Source: Streptomyces longwoodensis
GTDB lineage: Bacteria > Actinomycetota > Actinomycetes > Streptomycetales > Streptomycetaceae
Reading direction: 5' to 3'
Assembly (NCBI RefSeq): GCF_001514125.1
Contig: NZ_KQ948549.1
Span: 186,001 to 250,000, forward strand
DNA: 64,000 nucleotides
Below, in pieces: positions 26,064 to 34,414 of this stretch. Position 1 is the first letter of the stretch. The number at the start of each line of letters is the position of its first letter. Below the pieces are notes generated by a model. That model was not told where the DNA came from and made no database searches. It saw only the letters and a list, made by a program, of their open reading frames with translations. The translations under genes and the position numbers were made by a program.

Positions 26064-26079
26064 CTTGGTCTAGACCTCA
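26064..26079. promoter_or_regulatory. DasR-type dre-like operator
   Basis: A perfect GGTCTAGACC core at 26067-26076, preceded by T, matches the heart of the known dre consensus A(G/C)TGGTCTAGACCA(G/C)T; 12 of 16 positions agree. It lies 63 bp upstream of the GTG of the lactonase gene and overlaps a possible -35 TTGGTC. DasR is the GlcNAc-responsive GntR regulator of Streptomyces. Confidence 0.55.
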
Positions 26080-26141
26080 CGTGATCGACTGCTACCGTCA
26101 CTCGGAACAGCGGCTACCCGACAGGGCGAGAGGGGACAGCG

Positions 26142-27203
26142 GTGGCGGACGACGGCATGAGACGGCGGGCGTTCATCGGGTCGTTCACGGCGGCCGGCGG
26201 CCCCGGGATCGTGACGGCGGCCGTCGATCCGCGCAGCGGCGCGCTGTCGCCGCTGAGCAGTGTGAACGGCGTGCCCGACCCCTCCTACCTGGCCCTCTCC
26301 GCGGACGGCGCCACCCTGTACGCGGTCAGCGAGACCACCGACGGCGCGGTCGCCGCGTACCGGGTGGCCGGTGACACACCCGAGCGGACGGGACCTCCGG
26401 TGCCGGTCGGCGGGAGCGGTCCCACGCACCTCAGCGTGCACGACGGCCACGTCCTGACCGCCAACTACGGCTCCGGCAGCGTCAGCGCGCTCCCCGTCCG
26501 CCCCGACGGCACCCTCGCCCGGGCGGCGTCCGCCGTCCTCGCCCACACCGGCTCCGGCCCCCACGCCCCCCGCCAGCAGGGGCCGCACGCGCACCAGGTG
26601 CAGCCCGACCCGAGCGGGCGGTGGGCGGTGAGCGTCGACCTCGGCACCGATTCGGTGCGGGTGTGCACACTGCGCGACGGCGCCCTCGCCGTGCACCGCG
26701 AGAACGCGCTGCGTCCGGGTTCCGGGCCGCGCCACCTGGCCTTCCACCCCGACGGCACGCACGCGTACGTCGTCAACGAGCTCACGCCGTCCGTCACGGT
26801 CTGCCGCTGGGACGCCCCCGACGGCGCGCTGAAGCCGCTGGGCGAGGTGCCGGTGCTGCCGGCGGTCCCGGCCGGCGACGCCTACCCGTCGGGGATCGCC
26901 GTGGCGCCCGACGGACGGTTCCTGTGGACCGCGACGCGCGGTGAGGACGTGCTGTCGGTGTTCGCGGTGGAGGACGGCGGCGACACCCTGCGGCTCGTCG
27001 GCACGGTGCCCTGCGGCGGCCACTGGCCGCGCGCCCTGACCTGGTCCGGCGGCCGCCTGTACGTCGCCAACGAACGCTCCGGTGACGTGACCTGGTTCGA
27101 CCTCGACCCGGCGACCGGGTGGCCGGCCCGGGGCGGCTCGATCGCCGTACCGGCCGCGTCGTGCGTGGTGTTCGACGGCGGCCCCGCACCGGCGACGCGC
27201 TGA
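26142..27203 (+). CDS. Lactonase-family seven-bladed beta-propeller (6-phosphogluconolactonase-like)
   Basis: 353 residues. Repeated propeller blades, e.g. PSYLALSADGATLYAVSE, GPTHLSVHDGHVLTANYGSG, GPRHLAFHPDGTHAYVVNEL and YPSGIAVAPDGRFLWTATRG, with HAHQVQPDPSGRWAVSVDLG holding the conserved His and Asp of YbhE/Pgl proteins. Likely hydrolyses a sugar lactone in the cytoplasm; the exact substrate is open. GTG start with GAGAGGGGAC upstream; ATG at 26157 is an alternative. A dre-like site precedes it. Confidence 0.85.
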   Translation: MADDGMRRRAFIGSFTAAGGPGIVTAAVDPRSGALSPLSSVNGVPDPSYLALSADGATLYAVSETTDGAVAAYRVAGDTPERTGPPVPVGGSGPTHLSVHDGHVLTANYGSGSVSALPVRPDGTLARAASAVLAHTGSGPHAPRQQGPHAHQVQPDPSGRWAVSVDLGTDSVRVCTLRDGALAVHRENALRPGSGPRHLAFHPDGTHAYVVNELTPSVTVCRWDAPDGALKPLGEVPVLPAVPAGDAYPSGIAVAPDGRFLWTATRGEDVLSVFAVEDGGDTLRLVGTVPCGGHWPRALTWSGGRLYVANERSGDVTWFDLDPATGWPARGGSIAVPAASCVVFDGGPAPATR

Positions 27204-27246
27204 GCGCCGCCCCCCACACCACTCCGCCTCCCGGGCACCGCCCGGA

Positions 27247-27291
27247 CACGCGAAGGGCCCGCCTCCCCCGAGGGAGCGGGCCCTTCGCGTG
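27247..27291. terminator. Strong bidirectional terminator hairpin
   Basis: Perfect 16-bp stem CACGCGAAGGGCCCGC (27247-27262) / GCGGGCCCTTCGCGTG (27276-27291) with further CT/AG pairing inside the loop. It separates the convergent lactonase and CbiX-like genes. Confidence 0.85.
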
Positions 27292-27310
27292 GTACGGCCG
27301 CGGCGCCGGC

Positions 27311-28231
27311 TCAGCGCACCGGCGCGCCCTGCGGCTGCGGGGCGATGCCCAGGGCGGTCGTGTACTTGGCGAGCGCCAGCTTGCCGATCGCCGGGTACGG
27401 GCCGAGCGCCTCGGACGCCGGACAGCCCGCCTCCTCGGCCGCCGCGGCGAGCAGCGAGGCGTCGATCTCCGGGCCGATCAGGTACGGCGCGAGCGCCAGC
27501 TGCTGGGAGCCGGACGAGCGCAGCTGCTCGGCGACGGAGGCGATGGAGCCCTCCTGGTCGAGCGCGGCGGCCATCACCGGCACGGCGAGGCGCGCGGCGA
27601 GCAGCATGCCCGTGATCCCCGCGGCCTGCACGGCCTCCTCGCCGCCCACGGACGCGAGGATGATGCCGTCGGCGGCCGTCGCCACGGTGAACAGGCGGGC
27701 GCGGTCCGCACGGGCCAGGCCCGCCTCGGACAGCCGGACGTGCAGCGCCTCGGCGAGCAGCGGGTGCGGGCCCAGCACGTCGGTGAGGTCGGCCGCCACG
27801 CGGCTCTCCATGACGGCCTGGCGGACCTGGCGCAGCAGGGCGCTGTCCGGCCCGGCGAGCAGCGGCACGACGACCGCGACGGGTCCGTCCGGCTGCTTCA
27901 CGTCCGCACCGGCGGCCACGGCCAGCTCGTACCGCGCGGTCCGCTCCTCGGAGATCCGGGCGAGCACGGACTGGAGCGTGGGGTACTCCGCTCCGTCCCC
28001 GTCCAGGTAACCGATGCGCGCGTCCAGGCCGGGGAGCTCGGAGCGGGCGATGCTCACGACCTCCTCGGCGAGGCCGCGGGTCGCCCCGCTCGGCGTGCCC
28101 GGCACCGCGAGGACGAGCGCGGGCGCGCCCTCGGGAGCCGCCAGGGGCTCGGGTCGGCGGTGCCGCCCGGGCTGGCGGGGGCGCGGCATTCGTACTGGCA
28201 GGCCGGACGCGGGCCCAGTGGGGGAGCTCAT
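27311..28231 (-). CDS. CbiX/sirohydrochlorin-chelatase-like protein lacking the metal histidines
   Basis: 306 residues in two chelatase-like halves. Landmarks are PALVLAVPGTPSG where the family has a HGSRDP-type motif, VVVPLLAGPDSALL where a second His is expected, then LGPHPLLAEALHVRL and LALAPYLIGPEIDASLL in the second half. The active-site His of the first half and its partner both appear lost, so metal insertion into a tetrapyrrole is doubtful; it may be a divergent binding protein. No cobalamin or siroheme genes are nearby. No clear ribosome binding site before ATG 28231. Confidence 0.7.
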   Translation of the reverse strand: MSSPTGPASGLPVRMPRPRQPGRHRRPEPLAAPEGAPALVLAVPGTPSGATRGLAEEVVSIARSELPGLDARIGYLDGDGAEYPTLQSVLARISEERTARYELAVAAGADVKQPDGPVAVVVPLLAGPDSALLRQVRQAVMESRVAADLTDVLGPHPLLAEALHVRLSEAGLARADRARLFTVATAADGIILASVGGEEAVQAAGITGMLLAARLAVPVMAAALDQEGSIASVAEQLRSSGSQQLALAPYLIGPEIDASLLAAAAEEAGCPASEALGPYPAIGKLALAKYTTALGIAPQPQGAPVR

Positions 28232-28318
28232 GGCGCCGCATGTTACTTGTTTCCGTGGCTCCCCTGTTCGGGGAGGGTGCAGGTGAGCGGTATCCGTCCG
28301 CTTTTGTCTGATGAGTTA

Positions 28319-28355
28319 CGTACGGATCAGAAGTGATCAGCGTGTTTTCCGTACG
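28319..28355. promoter_or_regulatory. Inverted repeat upstream of the CbiX-like gene
   Basis: Arms CGTACGGA (28319-28326) and TCCGTACG (28348-28355), perfect 8-bp match, 21-base spacer containing a smaller GATCAG/AGTGATC pattern. It lies in the 155-bp gap between the CbiX-like start and the kinase stop, so it may be an operator or a hairpin. A small CTCCCC/GGGGAG stem is at 28259-28275. Confidence 0.4.
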
Positions 28356-28386
28356 ACTTGTCCCGCACGGTGCCCCCCACCTCGCC

Positions 28387-29445
28387 CTACGCCGACGTCA
28401 CCACGTGCAACAGGGAGGCGTCGCGCGGCAGAGCGAGGGTGTTCCCGGCCAGCGCGGTGGCGAGGGCGGTCGCACCGTGCAGCGGGTCCCCCTCGGCCGG
28501 CACCGGGCGGGCGTGCGGCAGCCGGCGGGCCAACTCCTCGCGCACGGGCGTGAGCAGGGCCTCGCCCGTCCGGAACAGCCCGCCGGTGAGCGCCACTCGG
28601 GCCCCGTCCCCGGCCGGGCACACCGCCGCCGCCGAGTCGGCCATGTGCCGGGCCGCCGCCCGCAGGATGTCCGCGGCCACCGGGTCCGCCGCCGCGCAGT
28701 CGGCCACCCGCGGCGCGAACGACGCCAGCACCGCGGGCCGGTCCGCACGCGGGTACAGCAGCCCCGGCAACCCGGTGACCGGCCCGAACTCCTCCTCGGC
28801 ACACGCCAGCAGCGCCGCCGACCCCCCGGGCCGCCCGTCGTGCGCGCGGACGGCCGCCTCGAGCCCGGCCCGGCCGATCCAGGCCCCGCCGCCGCAGTCG
28901 CCCAGCAGATGGCCCCAGCCGTCCGCCCGGCGCCAGCGGGAGAGGTCCGTGCCGAGCGCGATCAGCCCCGTGCCGGCGGCGACCACGGCCCCCGGACGCA
29001 CCCCGAGGGCGCCGACGTAGGCGGTGACGGCGTCGGCGGCGAGGGCGACCTCGCGGACCCCGAACTCCCGGGCCAGCGCGCCGGGCAGCTCGGCGCGCAG
29101 CGCGTCGCCCAGCGTCCCGAAGCCGGCCGCACCCACCGCGGCCGCGGTCAGCTGGGTCACCCCGGTCCGGGCCGTCAACGACCGCACGGCCGGGACCAGT
29201 TGCTCCATCAGGTGCTCGGGTTCGATGCCCCGGGGCCCGGTGCGCACCGGCTCCTTGGTGGCCACCTCGGCCACCGCGTCCCGCGGCCCGACATCCTGCG
29301 GCCCGACATCCTGCGCGCCCGCACCCCGCGGCACGGCGCCGTGCGCCCCCGCCTCCCCCTCCACCACCCGCACCGCGACGCGCAGCCCCGAGCCGCCCGA
29401 GTCGACGGCGAGGACACCGGGCCGCCGGGGCGGGCCGCCGGTCAC
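28387..29445 (-). CDS. BadF/BadG-type ATPase, N-acetylglucosamine-kinase-like
   Basis: 352 residues of the actin/hexokinase fold. The phosphate-1 loop [13 protein letters not shown] is at about residues 11-23, the mid-part has [10 protein letters not shown] (phosphate-2) and [19 protein letters not shown], and [15 protein letters not shown] (adenosine motif) is near the C-terminus. This matches the eukaryote-type GlcNAc kinase group of the family. A short Gln/Asp/Val-Gly-Pro repeat ([12 protein letters not shown]) interrupts the N-terminal part. Its GTG start overlaps the stop of ung (GTGA), so it is co-translated. A role in amino-sugar use is inference from fold. Confidence 0.8.
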   Translation of the reverse strand: MTGGPPRRPGVLAVDSGGSGLRVAVRVVEGEAGAHGAVPRGAGAQDVGPQDVGPRDAVAEVATKEPVRTGPRGIEPEHLMEQLVPAVRSLTARTGVTQLTAAAVGAAGFGTLGDALRAELPGALAREFGVREVALAADAVTAYVGALGVRPGAVVAAGTGLIALGTDLSRWRRADGWGHLLGDCGGGAWIGRAGLEAAVRAHDGRPGGSAALLACAEEEFGPVTGLPGLLYPRADRPAVLASFAPRVADCAAADPVAADILRAAARHMADSAAAVCPAGDGARVALTGGLFRTGEALLTPVREELARRLPHARPVPAEGDPLHGATALATALAGNTLALPRDASLLHVVTSA

Positions 29446-30128
29446 GGCAGGCGCCAGTCCACGGGCTGTCCGCCCTGACGGATCAGCAGGTCGTTGGCCC
29501 GGCTGAACGGACGCGAACCGAAGAAGCCGCGGTCCGCCGACATCGGCGACGGGTGCGCGGACTCCACCGAGGGCAGATCGCCCAGCAGCGGGCGGAGGTT
29601 GCGGGCGTCGCGGCCCCACAGGACGGACACCAGCGGCTTGCCGCGTGCGGCCAGCGCGCGGATCGCCTGCTCGGTGACCTCTTCCCAGCCCTTGCCGCGG
29701 TGCGCGCCCGGGCTGCGCGGCGCCGTCGTCAGCGCCCTGTTGAGCAGCAGCACGCCCTGCCGCGTCCACGGCGTCAGGTCACCGTTGGACGGCTGGGGCA
29801 CCCCCAGGTCGGCGGTCAGCTCCCGGAAGATGTTGATCAGGCTGCCCGGCAGCGGCCGCACCTCCGGCGCGACCGAGAACGATAGGCCGACCGCGTGCCC
29901 CGGCGTGGGGTAGGGGTCCTGCCCGACGATGAGGACACGCACCTCGTCGAAGGGCTGCTGGAAGGCCCGCAGGACGTTCGCCCCGGCCGGCAGGTAGGAC
30001 CGTCCCGCGGCGATCTCCGCGCGCAGGAAGTCGCCCATCGCGGCGATCCGTCCGGCGACGGGTTCCAGGGCCTTCGCCCAGCCCGGTTCGACGATTTCAT
30101 GCAAGGGTCGTGGTGCCACGGGCGTCAC
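29442..30128 (-). CDS. ung: Uracil-DNA glycosylase, family 1
   Basis: 228 residues, standard length. Catalytic water-activating motif GQDPYPTPG at 69-77 (Asp71) and the [18 protein letters not shown] loop with His at about 192 are both intact, along with LLLNRALTT. The enzyme removes uracil from DNA at the start of base-excision repair. GTG at 30128 is chosen because the conserved sequence begins there; upstream residues are unlike the family. Its stop overlaps the start of the kinase gene by 4 bases. Confidence 0.95.
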   Translation of the reverse strand: MTPVAPRPLHEIVEPGWAKALEPVAGRIAAMGDFLRAEIAAGRSYLPAGANVLRAFQQPFDEVRVLIVGQDPYPTPGHAVGLSFSVAPEVRPLPGSLINIFRELTADLGVPQPSNGDLTPWTRQGVLLLNRALTTAPRSPGAHRGKGWEEVTEQAIRALAARGKPLVSVLWGRDARNLRPLLGDLPSVESAHPSPMSADRGFFGSRPFSRANDLLIRQGGQPVDWRLP

Positions 30129-30274
30129 CCTACTGCCGTACACGAGGTGACGATCAACCGATGGCCAAGACCCGGCCAGGACGATGTGCGCACAGACGTG
30201 CCCCCCTTGTTCCCTCTGCTGTGTCCCGCTGCGGCGTCGTGCCGCTCCGGTCTGCTCTTCTCGTGGCTGTCCGC

Positions 30275-31360
30275 TCAGCCCACCACGGCGGCCCGCACGC
30301 ACAGGACGTCGGGCAGGTGGGACGCCAACTGCCGCCAGCTGTCACCGTCGTCGGCCGACGCGTACACCTCGCCGTTGCGGTTGCCGAAGTAGATGCCCGC
30401 CGGGTCCGCGTCGTCCGTGCACAGGGCGTCGCGCAGCACCGTGCCGTAGTGGTCCCCCTGGGGCAGGCCCTCCGCCAGCGGCTCCCACGTCCGGCCCGCG
30501 TCCGAGGTGCGGAAGACCCGGCAGCGGCGCCCGGCGGGCACGCGGTCGGCGTCGGCGTTGATCGGGAACACGTAGGCGGTGTCCCCGCGGTGCGGATGGG
30601 CGGCGACCGCGAAGCCGAAGGTGGACGGCAGGCCCTCGCCGATGTCGGTCCACTGCCCGCCCGCGTCGTCACTGCGGTAGACGCCCCAGTGGTTCTGCAG
30701 GTACAGCCGGTCCGGATTGGCCGCGTCCCGTGCGACCTTGTGCACGCACTGGCCGAACTCCGGGTTCGGGTCCGGCAGGAACACCGCGGACACCCCTGAG
30801 TTGGCCGGCGTCCAGCTGGTCCCGCCGTCCGTGGTGCGGAACACCCCCGCCGTGGACACCGCGACCGTCACCGCGCGCGGGTCGCGCCGGTCGGTGAGCA
30901 CCGTGTGCAGGCCCTCACCGCCGCCGCCCGGCACCCACTTCGAGCGGGTGGGGTGCTCCCACAGCGGGCGCACCAGCTCGAAGCTCTCCCCGCGGTCCTC
31001 CGAGCGGTACAGCGCGGCGGGCTCGGTCCCCGCGTAGACCACGTCCGGCTCGGCCGCAGCCGGGTGCAGCTGCCACACCCGCTCCAGCGAGGCCCCGGTG
31101 TCCTGGGGGAACCGCACGGCCGGCTTGGACGGCTCGGTCCAGGTGCGGCCGAGGTCGTCGGAGTGGAACACCGACGGACCCCAGTGCGCGCTGTCCCCGC
31201 CGGCCAGCAGCCGCGGACGGTCGCCCCGGGTGTCGATGGCGACCGAGTAGATCGCCTGCGCGTTGAAGGCGGGCTCGTCGTCGAACTCCCACGCGTCCCC
31301 GCGCCTGCGCCCCAGGAACAGGCCCTTGCGCGTGCCCACGGCGAGCAGTACCTCGGTCAT
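30275..31360 (-). CDS. BNR/Asp-box repeat beta-propeller protein
   Basis: 361 residues. At least six Asp-box turns are visible: [40 protein letters not shown] and SADDGDSW, the mark of sialidase/VPS10-type propellers. No signal peptide or sialidase catalytic residues (FRIP, Arg triad) are seen, so it is probably a cytoplasmic propeller of unknown activity. ATG at 31360 is preceded by GGAGGTGG. The 146-bp gap before ung shows nothing recognisable. Confidence 0.82.
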   Translation of the reverse strand: MTEVLLAVGTRKGLFLGRRRGDAWEFDDEPAFNAQAIYSVAIDTRGDRPRLLAGGDSAHWGPSVFHSDDLGRTWTEPSKPAVRFPQDTGASLERVWQLHPAAAEPDVVYAGTEPAALYRSEDRGESFELVRPLWEHPTRSKWVPGGGGEGLHTVLTDRRDPRAVTVAVSTAGVFRTTDGGTSWTPANSGVSAVFLPDPNPEFGQCVHKVARDAANPDRLYLQNHWGVYRSDDAGGQWTDIGEGLPSTFGFAVAAHPHRGDTAYVFPINADADRVPAGRRCRVFRTSDAGRTWEPLAEGLPQGDHYGTVLRDALCTDDADPAGIYFGNRNGEVYASADDGDSWRQLASHLPDVLCVRAAVVG

Positions 31361-31640
31361 CTGCGACCACCTCCGCGACGTCTTTGTCCCAGACACCGGC
31401 CAGTCTGCACCCAGCCACTGACAGTCACCCCTCGGAAGGGCGTCACCGCAGGTCATGGCGGCGACGGCGGGGGAGCGGGAACGGTGGGCGGCCGTCGTCG
31501 GCCGTCGGCGTGCGCGAAGTGGGGGACCCGTGCGACCGTCGGGACGAGGGAGTCGTCCTGAGCAACCGGGCGGCCGCCGCCGTATGGAAGGGCGAGAGCA
31601 GGTCAGGGATGTTCGCGCGCTGACGAGGAGGAAGCCTTCG

Positions 31641-32225
31641 ATGGCGTTCCGTGGTCGGAAGGTGTGGCTGTGGCGCTGGCGGCGCAACCCGCTCAAGCGC
31701 CGTGCCGACACGCTGGAGGCCTGGGTGCTGCTCGGTGCCTGGGCGCTCACGCTCCTCGTCGGCGTCTTCTCCGGCTGGGCGGCCGCCGGTGCCGTGGAGC
31801 ACGAGCTGGCCCGGGAACGGGCCACCTGGCGTCCGCTCCAGGGGCTGCTGACCGAACAGGCCCCCGGCAAGGCGTCCGCCCAGCCCGGCGCCGCCGGTGA
31901 CCGGGTGTGGGCGAAGGTCCGCTGGACCGCGCCGGACGGCTCGTCCCACACGGGCCAGGTCCGCGTGGACCCCGGCAGCCCGGCCCACAGCACGGTCACG
32001 CTGTGGACGGACCCGCGCGGCCACCTGGTCACCGAGCCCGCCGATCCGGGCCGGGCCCGGGTGCGCGCCGCCCTGGTGGGCGTGCTAGCGGGCTGCGCCT
32101 GCGCCGCCGTCCCCTTCGTCGGCGGCCGTGTCCTGCGCGGGCGGCTGGAGCGCCGCCGCGTGGACCAGTGGGACGCCGACTGGGCGCGCTTCGACCCACT
32201 GTGGGGCCGACGACAGCCCGGCTAG
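31641..32225 (+). CDS. Two-helix membrane protein, Rv1733c-like
   Basis: 194 residues: a basic N-terminus (FRGRKVWLWRWRRNPLKRRAD), a first membrane helix at about 27-50, an extracytoplasmic domain with WAKVRWTAPDGSSHTGQVRV and VTLWTDPRGHLV, a second helix at about 138-160, and a charged tail. The architecture and motifs resemble the Rv1733c family of actinobacteria, function unknown. GAGGAGGAAG lies before the ATG. The 280-bp gap upstream shows no other gene. Confidence 0.75.
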   Translation: MAFRGRKVWLWRWRRNPLKRRADTLEAWVLLGAWALTLLVGVFSGWAAAGAVEHELARERATWRPLQGLLTEQAPGKASAQPGAAGDRVWAKVRWTAPDGSSHTGQVRVDPGSPAHSTVTLWTDPRGHLVTEPADPGRARVRAALVGVLAGCACAAVPFVGGRVLRGRLERRRVDQWDADWARFDPLWGRRQPG

Positions 32226-32244
32226 CCGGGACCAGGCCCCTCGC

Positions 32245-34284
32245 TCACGCTCCCTCCACCACCTCACGGCACAGCCGCAGCAGTTCCTCGTCGTGGGGAA
32301 CGTCGTGGCTGCCGTACCCGTGCGTCCGGGCCGTGTGGCGCCGGAGCCGGGTCAGCTCCGTCGCGGCCAGGTCTCGCAGGGGGGCCGCCGCCGGCCCCAG
32401 GCCCGCCAGACAGGCGGCGACGGCCCGCCGGACGGGAGGGTGGGCCGTCCACAGCTCCCGCAGGGGCCGGGCGACCTCCTCCGTGCTGCCGCTTATGGAG
32501 CACACCGCACACGCGGCCGCCGTACGCTCCTCGGCGTCCCGCAGGTCCCGTCCGTGCTGCCCCTCCAGCGCCCCGTGCCCGTCGGCCGCGCGGCTGCGCA
32601 GCGCGGGCAGCGCCGCCCCGGCTGCCGGACCCAGCCGGGCAAGCCTGCGTGCGGCGAGGGTCCGGCGCCGCGCGTCGCCCGCCGCCAGGTCCCCCCGCAG
32701 CACGGGCAGGACGGCCGGGGCGTCCCGCTCGACGGCCCACAGCGCTGCTGCCGCCGCACCCGCGTGCTCCCCGCGCAGCGCCGCCCGCAGGGCGGGGGAG
32801 GCCTCATGAGCGGGCGGCCCGATGCGCTCCAGCGCCTCCAGCGCCTCCAGCGCGACCCGCGTCAGCCGGCCACCCGGGTCCGCGCCCCGGCCCTCCACCA
32901 GCCGCACCAGCTCCGGCACCGCCTCCGCCGCGCGCAGCGCCCCGAGTGCCCGGACCAGGGGAGCGGCGCGCTCCACCGCGCCCGGCCGGTCGAGCGGGAC
33001 CCGGCCGAGCGCGTGCCGTAACGCCGGGACCAGCGGAGCCCCGGCCCCGCCGAGGCACAGCACGGCCGAGCCCACGTCACGCGGCGGCTCCGGGAGCGCC
33101 AGGACCTCCGCGAGCACCGGCACCGCCCGGGCGTCCCCGGTGCGGGCCAGCGCGTCCAGGGGAGCGCCCAGCACCGGACCGGGACCGCGCCAGTGCTGCA
33201 CCCAGAGATCGGGGCGGGCGCCCACGAGCGCGTGCAGGTGGTCGGCGGCCGGAGCGGCCAGGGCGAACAGGGTGCGCAGCACGGAGACGGCGGCGTCACG
33301 CAACCGGCCCTCGTCGCCGACGAGTTGCTCCCCGACGAGCCTCACGGTGGCCGTGTGGTCCCCGCGCCACCCGCGGACCAGTGCCGCCGCCAGCCACACG
33401 GCGTTGCACCGGTCGGTCGGGTCGGGACAGGCCAACTGGCCCTCCAGCAGGGCGGTCCGCTCGGTCAGCCGGTCGTCGAGCGCCGTGTGCAGCGTGCGCA
33501 GCAGCCGGGCGCCCTCCTCGTCCGAGGGGTGCGCACCGTGCAGCCGGTCCACCAGCGAGTCACCGCCCGGCCGAGCGGGCGCGTGGGGCACCCGCGCGCG
33601 CTGCCCGGACCGCTCCCGCAGCAGCCGCAAGGCCGTCGCGACCAGGTCCGGGGGCACGCGCTCGGGTGCGCAGCCGGTCAGCTGGGCGAGCGCGGCGAGG
33701 CGCGGCGCGGGCCCGTAGGGCGGGGCGCTCTGGGCCGCGAGCAGGTCCAAGGCCTCCCCGGCCACCGCGGGATGACGCCGGACGACGAGGCCCAGGGCCT
33801 CGATGAGGCCGATCAGGACACCGTCCTCGCGCTCGGCCGTGAGGCGCTCCCGCACCACCGCCAGGGCCCGCGCCGGGTCGTCGAGGAAACGCACCACCGC
33901 GCCGGCCGCCGCCCGGCGCACGCCCGCTTCCGGGTCGGCGGCGAGCCGTACGAAGACCTCGGCGCCCGCGCGGACCGCCCCGGCTCCGTCGCCGCGGCCG
34001 TCGGCCCGGTCGCCGTCGCCGATGCTCACCAGCAGCTCCACGAGACAGGCCCGCTCCGGCACCCCTTCGTGTGCGGCGAGCCGAAGCAGGAACGGCACGC
34101 ACGCGAGGGTCGCGTCGTACACCCGGCCCTGGTGGTGCAGTGAGCCGTACAGCTCGTCGAGCGCCGTGCCGCGCTCGGCGGGGTCAGCGGAGGTCAGCCC
34201 CCTGAGCAGTCCGGGCACGTCCTCCGCGCTGCCGTACGCGTGCCGCAGCGAGGCCCAGTCGACCTCGTGGATCCCCGTGAACAC
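32245..34284 (-). CDS. HEAT-repeat protein
   Basis: 679 residues made almost wholly of Ala/Leu-rich helical repeats (for instance LAADPEAGVRRAAAGAVVRFL, AVPVLAEVLALPEPP, AVPELVRLVEGRG, LRAALRGEHAGAAAAALWAV), i.e. a HEAT-like solenoid. The N-terminus begins FTGIHEVDWASLRHAYGSAEDVPGLL, a conserved start in Streptomyces HEAT proteins. Probably a protein-binding scaffold; no enzyme motif is seen. GTG at 34284 with GGGGGAGGAC upstream. It is convergent with the preceding membrane protein, 19 bp apart. Confidence 0.82.
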   Translation of the reverse strand: MFTGIHEVDWASLRHAYGSAEDVPGLLRGLTSADPAERGTALDELYGSLHHQGRVYDATLACVPFLLRLAAHEGVPERACLVELLVSIGDGDRADGRGDGAGAVRAGAEVFVRLAADPEAGVRRAAAGAVVRFLDDPARALAVVRERLTAEREDGVLIGLIEALGLVVRRHPAVAGEALDLLAAQSAPPYGPAPRLAALAQLTGCAPERVPPDLVATALRLLRERSGQRARVPHAPARPGGDSLVDRLHGAHPSDEEGARLLRTLHTALDDRLTERTALLEGQLACPDPTDRCNAVWLAAALVRGWRGDHTATVRLVGEQLVGDEGRLRDAAVSVLRTLFALAAPAADHLHALVGARPDLWVQHWRGPGPVLGAPLDALARTGDARAVPVLAEVLALPEPPRDVGSAVLCLGGAGAPLVPALRHALGRVPLDRPGAVERAAPLVRALGALRAAEAVPELVRLVEGRGADPGGRLTRVALEALEALERIGPPAHEASPALRAALRGEHAGAAAAALWAVERDAPAVLPVLRGDLAAGDARRRTLAARRLARLGPAAGAALPALRSRAADGHGALEGQHGRDLRDAEERTAAACAVCSISGSTEEVARPLRELWTAHPPVRRAVAACLAGLGPAAAPLRDLAATELTRLRRHTARTHGYGSHDVPHDEELLRLCREVVEGA

Positions 34285-34414
34285 GTTGTCCTCCCCCGGA
34301 CGAAGTGTCAGACGCGCCGGCGGTCGTACCGGCTGATCACGAGTCTGCACCACGTCACTGACAACGAACCGGAATCGAGCGGTGACTCACAGAAACCTCC
34401 GGGCGGGCGGCCGT

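Noticed and set aside
31361..31640. Extension of the Rv1733c-like gene upstream to 31455
   Set aside because: The extra residues are Arg/Gly-rich and unlike the membrane protein; GAGGAGGAAG just before 31641 fixes the start.
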